This document shows positions 1 through 7,035 of a stretch of 16,933 bases of DNA, one piece after another. Position numbers and translations under genes: made by a program. Positions within the stretch are counted from its first letter, which is position 1. Every line of letters starts with the position of its first letter. The notes under the pieces are model-generated. The model worked only from the letters and a program-made list of their open reading frames with translations, made no database searches and had not been told where the DNA came from. This DNA comes from Clostridiales bacterium (GTDB lineage: Bacteria > Bacillota > Clostridia > Lachnospirales > Cellulosilyticaceae). The DNA lies in the NCBI GenBank assembly GCA_019418225.1, contig DYCF01000066.1:1-16933 (forward strand). Direction: 5' to 3'.

Positions 1-19
1 TATTAACACTCCTAAGATG

Positions 20-57
20 AAGGCTCTTAACTGTAAAAGGTTAGGGGTCTTTTTTGT
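20..57 (+). terminator. Rho-independent terminator of an upstream gene
   Basis: Bases 20-31 pair with 40-51 over 12 positions, three of them G-T wobbles, around an 8-base loop. A T-rich tract follows. It probably ends transcription from a gene left of the window and insulates the late operon. Confidence 0.75.
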
Positions 58-70
58 TTAATATGACATA

Positions 71-99
71 TTGAATGAAAAATATAATTAATTTAAAAT
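71..99 (+). promoter_or_regulatory. Putative sigma-A-type promoter of the HNH/packaging operon
   Basis: TTGAAT at 71-76 and TAAAAT at 94-99 are 17 bases apart and lie just after the terminator and just before the first gene at 122. The region is very AT-rich, so chance matches are likely. Position is the main support. Confidence 0.4.
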
Positions 100-121
100 A
101 TTAATACATAAATAGGATATC

Positions 122-463
122 ATGAAGAAAATATGCAGTAAATGTGGAAAGAGAATTGAATATAACAAAACTTGTACTTGCAGAGCTAACATTACATATA
201 ACAGAAATATTTCACCTGAGAAACGTAAATTTTACTCATCATATGCTTGGCAGAAATTACGTAATAGAAAAGTAAAAGAGCATCCATATTGTGAGCGATG
301 TTGGAGTAAGTGGAAAATCATTACTACTGAGAATTTACAAGGACATCACATAAAGTCATTTAAAGATTATCCAGAGTTAAGATTAGATGAGGATAATGTG
401 GCTGTGTTGTGTAGAGTGTGTAACTTGCAGATTGGCGATAGTAGTTTGGTGGATTGGAATTAA
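122..463 (+). CDS. Phage HNH endonuclease
   Basis: Small (113-residue) HNH nuclease of the type encoded beside phage terminases. Related proteins assist TerL in cutting genome ends (cos sites). The sequence shows the family's Y-A-W-x-x-L-R-N-R segment (residues 41-49), two zinc-binding Cys pairs (C57/C60 and C97/C100), the catalytic-type His pair H75-H76 and Asn N92. The last motif residue is Asn (N101) where His is common, giving an HNN-like variant. An extra N-terminal Cys cluster (C5, C8, C18, C20) may bind a second zinc. In most relatives terS follows directly; here two other genes intervene. The ATG at 122 is preceded by only a weak TAGGAT-like ribosome binding site. The family call is firm; a cos role is inferred from neighbours. 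Confidence 0.88.
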   Translation: MKKICSKCGKRIEYNKTCTCRANITYNRNISPEKRKFYSSYAWQKLRNRKVKEHPYCERCWSKWKIITTENLQGHHIKSFKDYPELRLDEDNVAVLCRVCNLQIGDSSLVDWN

Positions 464-493
464 TAATATTGGATAAAGAACAGGAGAGGAATA

Positions 494-1072
494 ATGAACA
501 TTAATAAAGATGATTATATTAGGTTTGATGAAACACGAAGTATGGTGGAACATACAATTAAAAATACTGGTAACTTGAAAAATACAAATTTAAAGGGGCC
601 TTTAATAGTAGCGTTACAAAACCTAAGTGTAAAGTATAGGGATATTGGAATTGCTGAAATAGATAATAGTCCGATGTTAGTCTTAACAAGATTAGATCGC
701 GCTGTGGCAATACTGAGATATCGTGACAATGAGCTAATGATTAGTGTGGATGAGAGAATGGTGAATAAAAAAGTTTATAGCACAGGTTGGACAGATGTTT
801 TTTCTCCAGTGTCTTTAAACTTTAGAAGAAGAATGATTAGTAATGCTAAAAAGTATATTCAAAAAAAGTATCATAGTCAGTGTGATACTATTCCTACTAG
901 TCCATATACATCATTAGTTTATAATTTTACTAATGTTGCCGATTTGGAAGATTGTTTGGAGTACTTGATAATTAATTATAGAAATACTTATTTTGATTAT
1001 GTAAAAAAAGGCAGTTATGATAAATGTAATCATGCAAGTATCTTGTGCTCATTCTTAGCAATGACTAAGTAA
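494..1072 (+). CDS. Hypothetical protein, 192 residues, unrecognised
   Basis: I do not recognise this protein. It starts at an ATG with a good ribosome binding site (GGAGAGGA at 483-490). It has no signal peptide, no clear membrane segment and no motif I can name. The composition looks soluble and mixed alpha/beta, with basic stretches (for example RRR near residues 111-113, and a KKY-rich segment near 118-125). It lies between the HNH and terS genes, where the conserved order normally has nothing, next to a DUF2971-like gene. That position suggests accessory cargo rather than a virion part, which is inference from location only. Confidence 0.6.
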   Translation: MNINKDDYIRFDETRSMVEHTIKNTGNLKNTNLKGPLIVALQNLSVKYRDIGIAEIDNSPMLVLTRLDRAVAILRYRDNELMISVDERMVNKKVYSTGWTDVFSPVSLNFRRRMISNAKKYIQKKYHSQCDTIPTSPYTSLVYNFTNVADLEDCLEYLIINYRNTYFDYVKKGSYDKCNHASILCSFLAMTK

Positions 1073-1179
1073 CCCCCTTACTAATTAAACTATAATATAA
1101 GCTTATACCTAAGACCACGTGCCCCCAACAAGAGACACAAAATGCCTAAAATGAAAATATTTATATAAAGGATGATAAT

Positions 1180-2118
1180 GTGAAAAGTAAAAGAGTAATA
1201 TTTAACGATTATATTACTGGTAGGAGAGAAGTACACGGATTTAATGATTTAAGACAGATACTAGATACGTATCAAAGTTCCCCACAGGCTCAACTCGCTG
1301 AAAGAAAACATAAGTTTATTAATCGTCAAGCAGGATTTGCTAGTCGGTATCCTAAGCTATTTCATTGTACGTCACAAGATGCATTGATTAGTATTATAAA
1401 GAGTAGAAGGTTTAGACTTTCTAATTTAGAAAATGTAAATGATTTAGAAGAAATAAAAAGAATAAATGACTTAAGATTAAGGGATAAAGTTTTTGTGGGG
1501 TGTTTTACATATGAACCTAAGATTAATCCTGCACATTGGCGTGAATATGCTAGGGGAAGTCAAATAAAGGATAGACCAAATGGAGTTTTATTTAGTGTAC
1601 AGCAAAAATGGTTTTCAAAGAATATCATTAATGTATTTGATGCACAAGGAAAAGAACTGAATATAAAGGTTTATCCGTCAAGAGAAGAAATGCCATGCAT
1701 ACACGTAGGAGAAAATGCTAATAATGGACAATTTTATGTGACAAATAACGATTTTTTTGGAGTGCATTATAAACGGGGGGGACTTAAAGTAAACGAAATA
1801 GCAGATGATTATGATGTATCTGTATTTGAAATAGCTGGCATTATGAAAAATAAAGCAGGCAAATGTACAAGTAGAGATGGTAAAATATATCATAAAAAGT
1901 GGTATCAAGAAAAAGAGATTCGATTAAAGGTTATGATAAGTAAGGAACCATTTGTAGAAACAAAATTACCATTCTCAAGAATAGAAATACAATTAACAGA
2001 TGATGCATTTAATGAATTTGACATTAGTTTTCAACCTAATACACTAGAAAATGAAAAAGAAGCATTTATTTATGAGTTAAGACAATTATTACCTGAAAGT
2101 AGGATACATATTTTTTAA
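1180..2118 (+). CDS. DUF2971-like protein
   Basis: This 312-residue protein starts at a GTG (AAAGGATG at 1167-1174 as ribosome binding site). It resembles DUF2971 in the order of short motifs: a leading F-H-C-T-S near residue 61, L-E-N-V-N-D-x-E-E near 83-91 (family N-D-P-x-E), V-G-C-F-T near 106-110, H-W-R-E-Y-A near 119-124, G-V-L-F-S-V near 135-140, and W-Y-Q-E-K-E-I-R-L near 242-250. DUF2971 has no established biochemical role that I can cite. The N-terminal 50 residues lack family motifs. The gene sits immediately upstream of terS and breaks the usual HNH-terS pairing, so it is probably accessory cargo. A TATAAT box lies at 1091-1096, but I see no convincing -35 element for it. Confidence 0.65.
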   Translation: MKSKRVIFNDYITGRREVHGFNDLRQILDTYQSSPQAQLAERKHKFINRQAGFASRYPKLFHCTSQDALISIIKSRRFRLSNLENVNDLEEIKRINDLRLRDKVFVGCFTYEPKINPAHWREYARGSQIKDRPNGVLFSVQQKWFSKNIINVFDAQGKELNIKVYPSREEMPCIHVGENANNGQFYVTNNDFFGVHYKRGGLKVNEIADDYDVSVFEIAGIMKNKAGKCTSRDGKIYHKKWYQEKEIRLKVMISKEPFVETKLPFSRIEIQLTDDAFNEFDISFQPNTLENEKEAFIYELRQLLPESRIHIF

Positions 2119-2153
2119 GGAATACTATGAAATATTTTAAGGAGGTGACAATC

Positions 2154-2624
2154 ATGGCTCGCCCAACGAAGAGCATAACAACAAGAACAGGACATATGAG
2201 TAAAAGTGAAATAGATGCAAGGATAGAATATGAAGCAAAACTTAGAGGTGAGTCTGATGATATCAGGCCACCTTCTTTTTTATCCAAAGAACAGGAAGAA
2301 AAGTTTGTGGCTATAGTAGATTACCTTAAGCCCTCAGGAATTTTGGGTAATATAGATGTTTATATTTTAGCTCAGGCAGCTATAAGTATAGATAGAATAC
2401 AAGAATGTGAACGCCATATTAATGAGTTTGGTGTGGTTAATAATGAAGGTAAGCCAAGTGTATATTTGAAAGTTAAGGACTCCTACATGAAGGAGTTTTT
2501 TAGATTGTGTAATGAGCTGAGCTTAAGCCCACAAGCAAGAGCTAAACTAGCCAATATTAATGCAGGTGTGGAAAAAGAGCAACAAGATCCACTACTTAAG
2601 ATTATTCAAGGAGGTGGTGGGTAA
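2154..2624 (+). CDS. terS: Terminase small subunit, P27 family
   Basis: TerS recognises phage DNA and loads it onto the TerL motor. The 156-residue product begins M-A-R-P-T-K and has the P27-type layout: basic N-terminus, then P-P-x-x-L-x-x-E-x-x-x-x-F (about residues 39-51), then a helical region ending in L-S-P-Q-A-R-A-K-L near 124-132, typical of the family's L-x-P-x-x-R-x-x-L end. An in-frame ATG at 2127 exists, but 2154 is preferred: it has a near-perfect ribosome binding site at 2139-2149 and matches the family's usual N-terminus. The TAA stop overlaps by one base the proposed ATA start of terL, so translation is probably coupled. Family confidence is high. Confidence 0.92.
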   Translation: MARPTKSITTRTGHMSKSEIDARIEYEAKLRGESDDIRPPSFLSKEQEEKFVAIVDYLKPSGILGNIDVYILAQAAISIDRIQECERHINEFGVVNNEGKPSVYLKVKDSYMKEFFRLCNELSLSPQARAKLANINAGVEKEQQDPLLKIIQGGGG

Positions 2625-4303
2625 TAGATTATAACAGCTTTAAAGAATCAAAAGCCTATCAGTATGCAGTAGATGTATTAGAGGGCAAATTTCCAACAAA
2701 TAAATATATAAAAACGATATGTAAGAAGTTCCTTTATGAGATAGACTATCAGGAGGAGCTTCTTTATTATTTTGATTATGAAACAGCAGATAAAATTATT
2801 AATATCATGAAGTTAATTAACTTTGCTACTGGAGCTGTAGCAGGTCAATCACTATATGAGGCTTGTGTGGGCTACCAGTATTTTTTTATATTAAATATCT
2901 TTTGCTGGAAAAGGAAAGACAAGCCTGAAAAACGAAGATACGAAATTTGCTTACTATGGATAGCAAGAAAGAACTCAAAAAGCGTAAACAGTTCACTTAT
3001 TATGATTTTGCTTATGTTATTAGAGCCAAAATATAGTGAATTTTATTTATGTGCTAATGTGAGGGATCAGGCAAAGATTGTATATAACGAAGCAAAGAAG
3101 TTAATAGAGTCATCACCTTTTATAAAGGATAAATTTGATATAAAAAGAGATGTGATTACTTGTAAACTTAATGAAAATACTTTAAGAGCATTATCTAGTG
3201 ATGTAAATACAACAGATGGTAGAAGAGTTTCTGCAGCTTGCATAGATGAGGTAGGTGCTGCTAAAGATGGTGGGCTTATTGAGTCTATGACATCAGGGAT
3301 GCTTTCAGTACAAAATAGGCTTTTAATATTAATTTCTACCAGTTATCCAAACACGCAAAATCCTTTCCTAGAATGGACAGATTACAGTAAGAAAGTAATT
3401 GATGGTGTGGTTGATGATGAAAAGTTATTTGCCATGCTGTATAGCCTAGATGAGAAAGATGAAATGGTAGTAGAGAATTTCATGAAAGCTAATCCTTTAC
3501 AAAGTACTTTAGAGGATGGAAAGGAATACCTAGAAAGCGAATATCGCAAGGCACTTGAGATGGGTGGGGCAAAGTTAACTTCATTTAAATGTAAGCATCT
3601 AAACATCTGGTTAGATGGTGATGTTGGAGAGATTTATATTCCAACGAAAGAAGTAAAGAAGTGTAGACTACAAGAATCATTTGATTGGTGTGGTAGAGAT
3701 GTTTACTTAGGCATTGATTTGGCTATGACAACGGATAACTGTGCAGTAGCGATGGTAACAGAGGAAGATGGCAAAGTATATGCTAATGTATGGGCATTTG
3801 TGCCTAATGATCGTATAGACGAAAAGACTCGAATAGAGAAGGTTGATTATAGGGCAATGATTAGAAATGGGAATTGCTTTGGGTGTGGTGAAAATGTCGT
3901 GGACTATGGGTTTATAGAAAGCTTCATCTTGGGTTTAGAGGATAAGTATGGTGTAAGAATAGTAGGGATAGCTTTTGATAGATATAACTGCCTGAGTACT
4001 GCACAGAAGCTTGAAAATAACGGTTATGAAACCACAGAACTTAAGCAACATTCAAGTGTATTACATAGCCCTACAAAGCTACTAGAAGAATTAGTTTTAA
4101 CGCAGAAATTTGGTTACGAAAGTAATAGATTGCTAGAAATTAATTTTGCTAATGCTAGGTGTTTATATGATACAAACCTTAATAGGTATGTAAATAAAAA
4201 GAAGTCTACAGGTAAGATTGATATGGTCGCAGCACTTATTAATGCATTATATCTACAAGAACAAGAGATGTTGCAAGAAGATTTTGTGGTGCAAGTGTTT
4301 TAG
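2624..4303 (+). CDS. terL: Terminase large subunit (Terminase_1/HK97-like), ATA start proposed
   Basis: ATP-driven packaging motor and nuclease, 559 residues with the start used here. It has a Walker A-like A-R-K-N-S-K-S at about 114-120, a Walker B-like A-C-I-D-E-V region about 90 residues later, and the RuvC-like nuclease acidic residues in G-I-D-L-A, I-A-F-D-R-Y and K-I-D-M-V near the C-terminus. The first in-frame ATG (2807) would remove 61 residues that clearly belong to the family: Y-x-x-D-V-L-E-G-K, then the segment ending in Y-F-D-Y-E-T-A-D-K. From 2627 to 2806 the frame has no ATG, GTG, TTG or CTG. ATA at 2624-2626 is nine bases after AGGAGG (2609-2614) and overlaps the terS stop as TAATA, just as three other junctions in this operon use TAATG. 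Function is certain; the start codon is inferred. Confidence 0.95.
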   Translation: MDYNSFKESKAYQYAVDVLEGKFPTNKYIKTICKKFLYEIDYQEELLYYFDYETADKIINIMKLINFATGAVAGQSLYEACVGYQYFFILNIFCWKRKDKPEKRRYEICLLWIARKNSKSVNSSLIMILLMLLEPKYSEFYLCANVRDQAKIVYNEAKKLIESSPFIKDKFDIKRDVITCKLNENTLRALSSDVNTTDGRRVSAACIDEVGAAKDGGLIESMTSGMLSVQNRLLILISTSYPNTQNPFLEWTDYSKKVIDGVVDDEKLFAMLYSLDEKDEMVVENFMKANPLQSTLEDGKEYLESEYRKALEMGGAKLTSFKCKHLNIWLDGDVGEIYIPTKEVKKCRLQESFDWCGRDVYLGIDLAMTTDNCAVAMVTEEDGKVYANVWAFVPNDRIDEKTRIEKVDYRAMIRNGNCFGCGENVVDYGFIESFILGLEDKYGVRIVGIAFDRYNCLSTAQKLENNGYETTELKQHSSVLHSPTKLLEELVLTQKFGYESNRLLEINFANARCLYDTNLNRYVNKKKSTGKIDMVAALINALYLQEQEMLQEDFVVQVF

Positions 4304-4318
4304 CAAAAAGGAGGAAGA

Positions 4319-5065
4319 ATGTATAAATTATATCAAGGTGATTGTTTGGAATTAATGAAAAATATTCCTGACGGAAGCATAGATATGATTTTATGTGATT
4401 TACCATATGGAACAACAGAATGTAAGTGGGATTCAATTATTCCATTAGATAAACTTTGGGAGCAATATATGCGAATTATTAAGGAGAATGGAGTGGTTGT
4501 ATTAACATCAGCTCAGCCATTCACAACAAAGCTCATTGAAAGTAATATAAAGCATTATAAATATAATTGGTACTGGGTGAAAAATATAGTAACAGGTTTT
4601 TGTTTTGCAAAATATCAACCTATGCGAAAGGTTGAAGATGTTTGTGTATTTTATAAGAAGATGCCTAAGTACAATCCACAGGGATTAGTGGAAATAAAAA
4701 ATCCAAAGCTGAAAGTAAGAAAGAAAATGGAGCGTAATGATTGGATTTACAGAGATACATTAAATGGCGAATTTACACCACAATGGACTAATTATCCTAA
4801 TAATGTACTAGAATTTAAATCTGAACGTGGTTATCATCCTACGCAAAAACCAGTTTCATTATTTGAGTATTTGATAAAAACATATACAGACGAGGAAATG
4901 GTCGTATTAGATAACTGCATGGGATCAGGAACCACAGGCGTGGCTTGTGTAAATACAAATAGGCGTTTTATTGGTATGGAACTAGATGAAAAATACTTTA
5001 ATATAGCAAAGCAAAGAATTGAGGCAGCAGTCTCTTTAGTCCAAGGTGAAGAAAAATGGGCTTAA
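4319..5065 (+). CDS. Orphan beta-class DNA methyltransferase (N6-adenine or N4-cytosine)
   Basis: S-adenosylmethionine-dependent DNA methyltransferase, 248 residues. The catalytic motif IV D-L-P-Y (27-30) comes before the cofactor motif D-N-C-M-G-S-G-T-T-G (198-207), which is the beta-class order. H-P-T-Q-K-P (173-178) is the usual motif X region. D-L-P-Y departs from the common D-P-P-Y but is found in this family. No restriction endonuclease gene is adjacent, so it is an orphan, probably protecting phage DNA from host restriction or marking it. It is inserted between terL and portal, normally neighbours. The ATG has a strong ribosome binding site (AAAGGAGGA, 4307-4315), and the gene overlaps portal by 10 bases. 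Recognition site unknown. Confidence 0.92.
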   Translation: MYKLYQGDCLELMKNIPDGSIDMILCDLPYGTTECKWDSIIPLDKLWEQYMRIIKENGVVVLTSAQPFTTKLIESNIKHYKYNWYWVKNIVTGFCFAKYQPMRKVEDVCVFYKKMPKYNPQGLVEIKNPKLKVRKKMERNDWIYRDTLNGEFTPQWTNYPNNVLEFKSERGYHPTQKPVSLFEYLIKTYTDEEMVVLDNCMGSGTTGVACVNTNRRFIGMELDEKYFNIAKQRIEAAVSLVQGEEKWA

Positions 5066-6363
5066 GGGATTTTTTTATTAGGCAAAATAGAGAAATAATA
5101 CCACAAGAGCTAGATTTATTATTAGAAGCAGAAGAACAAAAGTCACTTGCAGTAAATAGAGCACAAGCTATCAGTTTGCCTTCTGTGTACGCTAATGTGG
5201 AGCTTATAGCAAATACTATAGGTAACTTAGAAATCAAGCTATACAAAGAATATGAGGGCAGTGTGGAGGAAGTAAAAGGAGATAAAAGGACACTTCTTTT
5301 AAATGATGAGCCAAATGCCTTTATGACAGGTGATGAGCTTAAGAAAGCTATGGTCAGAGATTACCTTTTAGAAGGTGCTTGCTATGTTTATATTGAAGGG
5401 CAAGGCGTAAAAGCAGAAAAGAAACTGCACTATATTCCTACTGATAAGATTAGCTTATTGTTTGCACCAGGAGTCATATTGAAAGAGGTAACTTTACTTT
5501 TAGAAGGTATACCTTATGATATAAGTCATTTTATGATATGTACTAAAAATAGCATTAATGGTGTAGAAGGAAGAGGAATTGTAGCCGAGTGTAACGATAT
5601 CCTAAAACAAGCTTTAGATAATATGGAGTATACCACAAGGACTATGAGTAATGGTGGTGTAAAGCGTGGGGTTTTACAAAGTACTAGACGTTTAACAGCA
5701 GAGGCGATTGCAGAGCTTAAGAAGGCATGGAAAAGGCTTTATGAGAAAAATAATGATTGTATTGTTTTAAATGAAGGTATTACATATCATGAATTACAAC
5801 AGACAGGACAAGAAATGCAGATGATAGAATCCAAGTCAGCTATTGATACAGATATTTGTAGATTGTTTAATGTGCCTGTAAATATGTTTGATTCAAGCAT
5901 ACCGAGTGAGGTGTGGGATTCATTTGTAAAGTTAGCAATTATGCCTATACTTAATAAGTTCGAGAAGGTTTTAAATAAATGCTTGTTAGATACAGAAGAA
6001 AAGGATAAGTATTATTTTGCGTTTGATACTAAAAAGCTCAATAAGGGTGATATTGAAAAGCGATTTAAAGCTTATGAAATAGCCCTTAAGAATGGTTTTA
6101 TGACACCTTCTGAGGTACGCTTTGAGGAAGATTTAAATGAAATTGAGACTTTAAACTTTGTGAAGCTTAATCTTGGTGATGTTTTGATGGATATTGCATC
6201 AGGAAGCATCTATACGCCTAATACAAACACCAAAGTTACGCATGATGGTGTAGAAATGAATCAATCTAGTGTGAATATGCATCAAAATGGTGCAAAGATG
6301 AATCAAGAAAACATTAATATAAAGCAAAAAGATGTAAGTATGCACCAAAATGCACCAAAATGA
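5056..6363 (+). CDS. Portal protein, HK97 family
   Basis: Forms the dodecameric ring at one capsid vertex through which DNA passes. The 435-residue length, the early A-I-S-L-P-S-V-Y-A-N-V region (about 34-44), the mid-protein G-x-G-I-V-A-E segment and the N-V-P-x-x-M-F region near 275 fit the HK97/Phage_portal family. The ATG at 5056 lies inside the end of the methyltransferase gene, with AAGGTGAAG (5043-5051) as ribosome binding site. The C-terminal tail is odd: from 6250 it is five 7-residue units of pattern [V/A/I]-x-[M/I]-x-Q-x-x, rich in Met, Asn and Gln. The TGA stop lies at the end of a tandem 10-base duplication that sets the frame relative to the protease gene. It is the only TGA stop among these genes. 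Confidence 0.93.
   Translation: MGLRDFFIRQNREIIPQELDLLLEAEEQKSLAVNRAQAISLPSVYANVELIANTIGNLEIKLYKEYEGSVEEVKGDKRTLLLNDEPNAFMTGDELKKAMVRDYLLEGACYVYIEGQGVKAEKKLHYIPTDKISLLFAPGVILKEVTLLLEGIPYDISHFMICTKNSINGVEGRGIVAECNDILKQALDNMEYTTRTMSNGGVKRGVLQSTRRLTAEAIAELKKAWKRLYEKNNDCIVLNEGITYHELQQTGQEMQMIESKSAIDTDICRLFNVPVNMFDSSIPSEVWDSFVKLAIMPILNKFEKVLNKCLLDTEEKDKYYFAFDTKKLNKGDIEKRFKAYEIALKNGFMTPSEVRFEEDLNEIETLNFVKLNLGDVLMDIASGSIYTPNTNTKVTHDGVEMNQSSVNMHQNGAKMNQENINIKQKDVSMHQNAPK
6250..6354 (+). repeat. Five degenerate 21-base tandem repeats at the portal 3' end
   Basis: Five consecutive in-frame 21-base units encode VEMNQSS, VNMHQNG, AKMNQEN, INIKQKD and VSMHQNA. DNA identity between units is moderate, while the spacing of M/I at position 3 and Q at position 5 is exact. 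This suggests expansion by duplication followed by divergence. Confidence 0.75.
6340..6359 (+). repeat. Perfect tandem 10-base duplication at the portal/protease junction
   Basis: ATGCACCAAA occurs twice head to tail (6340-6349, 6350-6359) and is followed by ATGATGC. With two copies the portal frame meets TGA at 6361. With one copy it would continue in frame into the protease. Confidence 0.9.
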
Positions 6364-6400
6364 TGCAATAAGACGTAAAAGTGGTGAAGGGAGGTGGAAA

Positions 6401-6988
6401 GTGGTGCAAATTGAAGTAAGAAATGATGGTACATTAGAAATAAGTGGCTATGTGAATGCCGTGGATCGTTATTCTAAAGAGCTTTATTCAGAAAGAGGAA
6501 AGTTCATTGAAAAAGTAGAACCACAAGTATTTCAAAGGGCTTTAGAAAGAGCAGATAATGTAGATATGCTTTTAAACCATGATGTAAGGCATAAGCTAGC
6601 AAGTACAATCAATGAAACACTAGAGCTTAGAGAAGATAATATAGGCTTATTTGCAAGAGCTGTAATTAATGATAAAGAGGTTATTAAAGAAGCTCAGCAA
6701 GGCAATTTAAAAGGATGGTCATTTGGGTTTAGGACTTTAAATGATACATGGGAAGAAAATGAGCCTATTGCAAAGCGTACTTTAGAAGATATTGAACTTA
6801 TAGAAGTATCGTTATTGACTATTGAACCAGCCTATATTGCAACCTCAGTACAAGTAAGGGCAGAAGGCATAGAGCAAAGAAGTAGACCTGATGAACAGGA
6901 AGAAGAGCCAATTTTTAATGAAGCTTATGAGAAACAGAAACACCTAATAGATGCATGGGTGTGGTTAATGAAAAACAAAACTCCTTAA
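6401..6988 (+). CDS. Prohead maturation protease, HK97 family (U35-like)
   Basis: Serine protease that removes the capsid protein's N-terminal delta domain during head maturation. The sequence shows I-S-G-Y-V-N-A-V near the start, the catalytic-type His in M-L-L-N-H-D, the catalytic-type Ser in G-W-S-F-G-F, and the E-V-S-L-L-T-x-x-P-A-Y segment conserved after it. The frame is open back to an ATG at 6350, but that would add 17 residues repeating the portal tail's M-H-Q-N. GTG at 6401 (or 6404) is better supported: GGGAGGTGG lies at 6389-6397, and relatives begin at this point with V-x-I-E-V-R-like residues. The gene end overlaps a hairpin. Family is sure; start is moderately sure. Confidence 0.9.
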   Translation: MVQIEVRNDGTLEISGYVNAVDRYSKELYSERGKFIEKVEPQVFQRALERADNVDMLLNHDVRHKLASTINETLELREDNIGLFARAVINDKEVIKEAQQGNLKGWSFGFRTLNDTWEENEPIAKRTLEDIELIEVSLLTIEPAYIATSVQVRAEGIEQRSRPDEQEEEPIFNEAYEKQKHLIDAWVWLMKNKTP

Positions 6989-7001
6989 GGGAGTTATTTT
7001 T
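6979..7001 (+). terminator. Hairpin with T tract between protease and capsid genes
   Basis: AACTCC (6979-6984) pairs with GGAGTT (6990-6995), with a possible extra wobble pair, and a T-rich run follows. It is a weak terminator or an RNA-processing/attenuation hairpin. The 3' arm contains GGGAG, which is a ribosome-binding-site-like match 8 bases before an ATG at 7002. Confidence 0.45.
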
Positions 7002-7035
7002 ATGCCTAAATTTAAGGACTAGAAAGGACGACTAG

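Noticed and set aside
2807..4303. TerL starting at the first ATG (2807)
   Set aside because: It would cut off a conserved N-terminal region and has no ribosome binding site at a sensible distance.
6350..6400. Protease starting at ATG 6350
   Set aside because: The extra residues repeat the portal tail, relatives start later, and a strong ribosome binding site precedes GTG 6401/6404.
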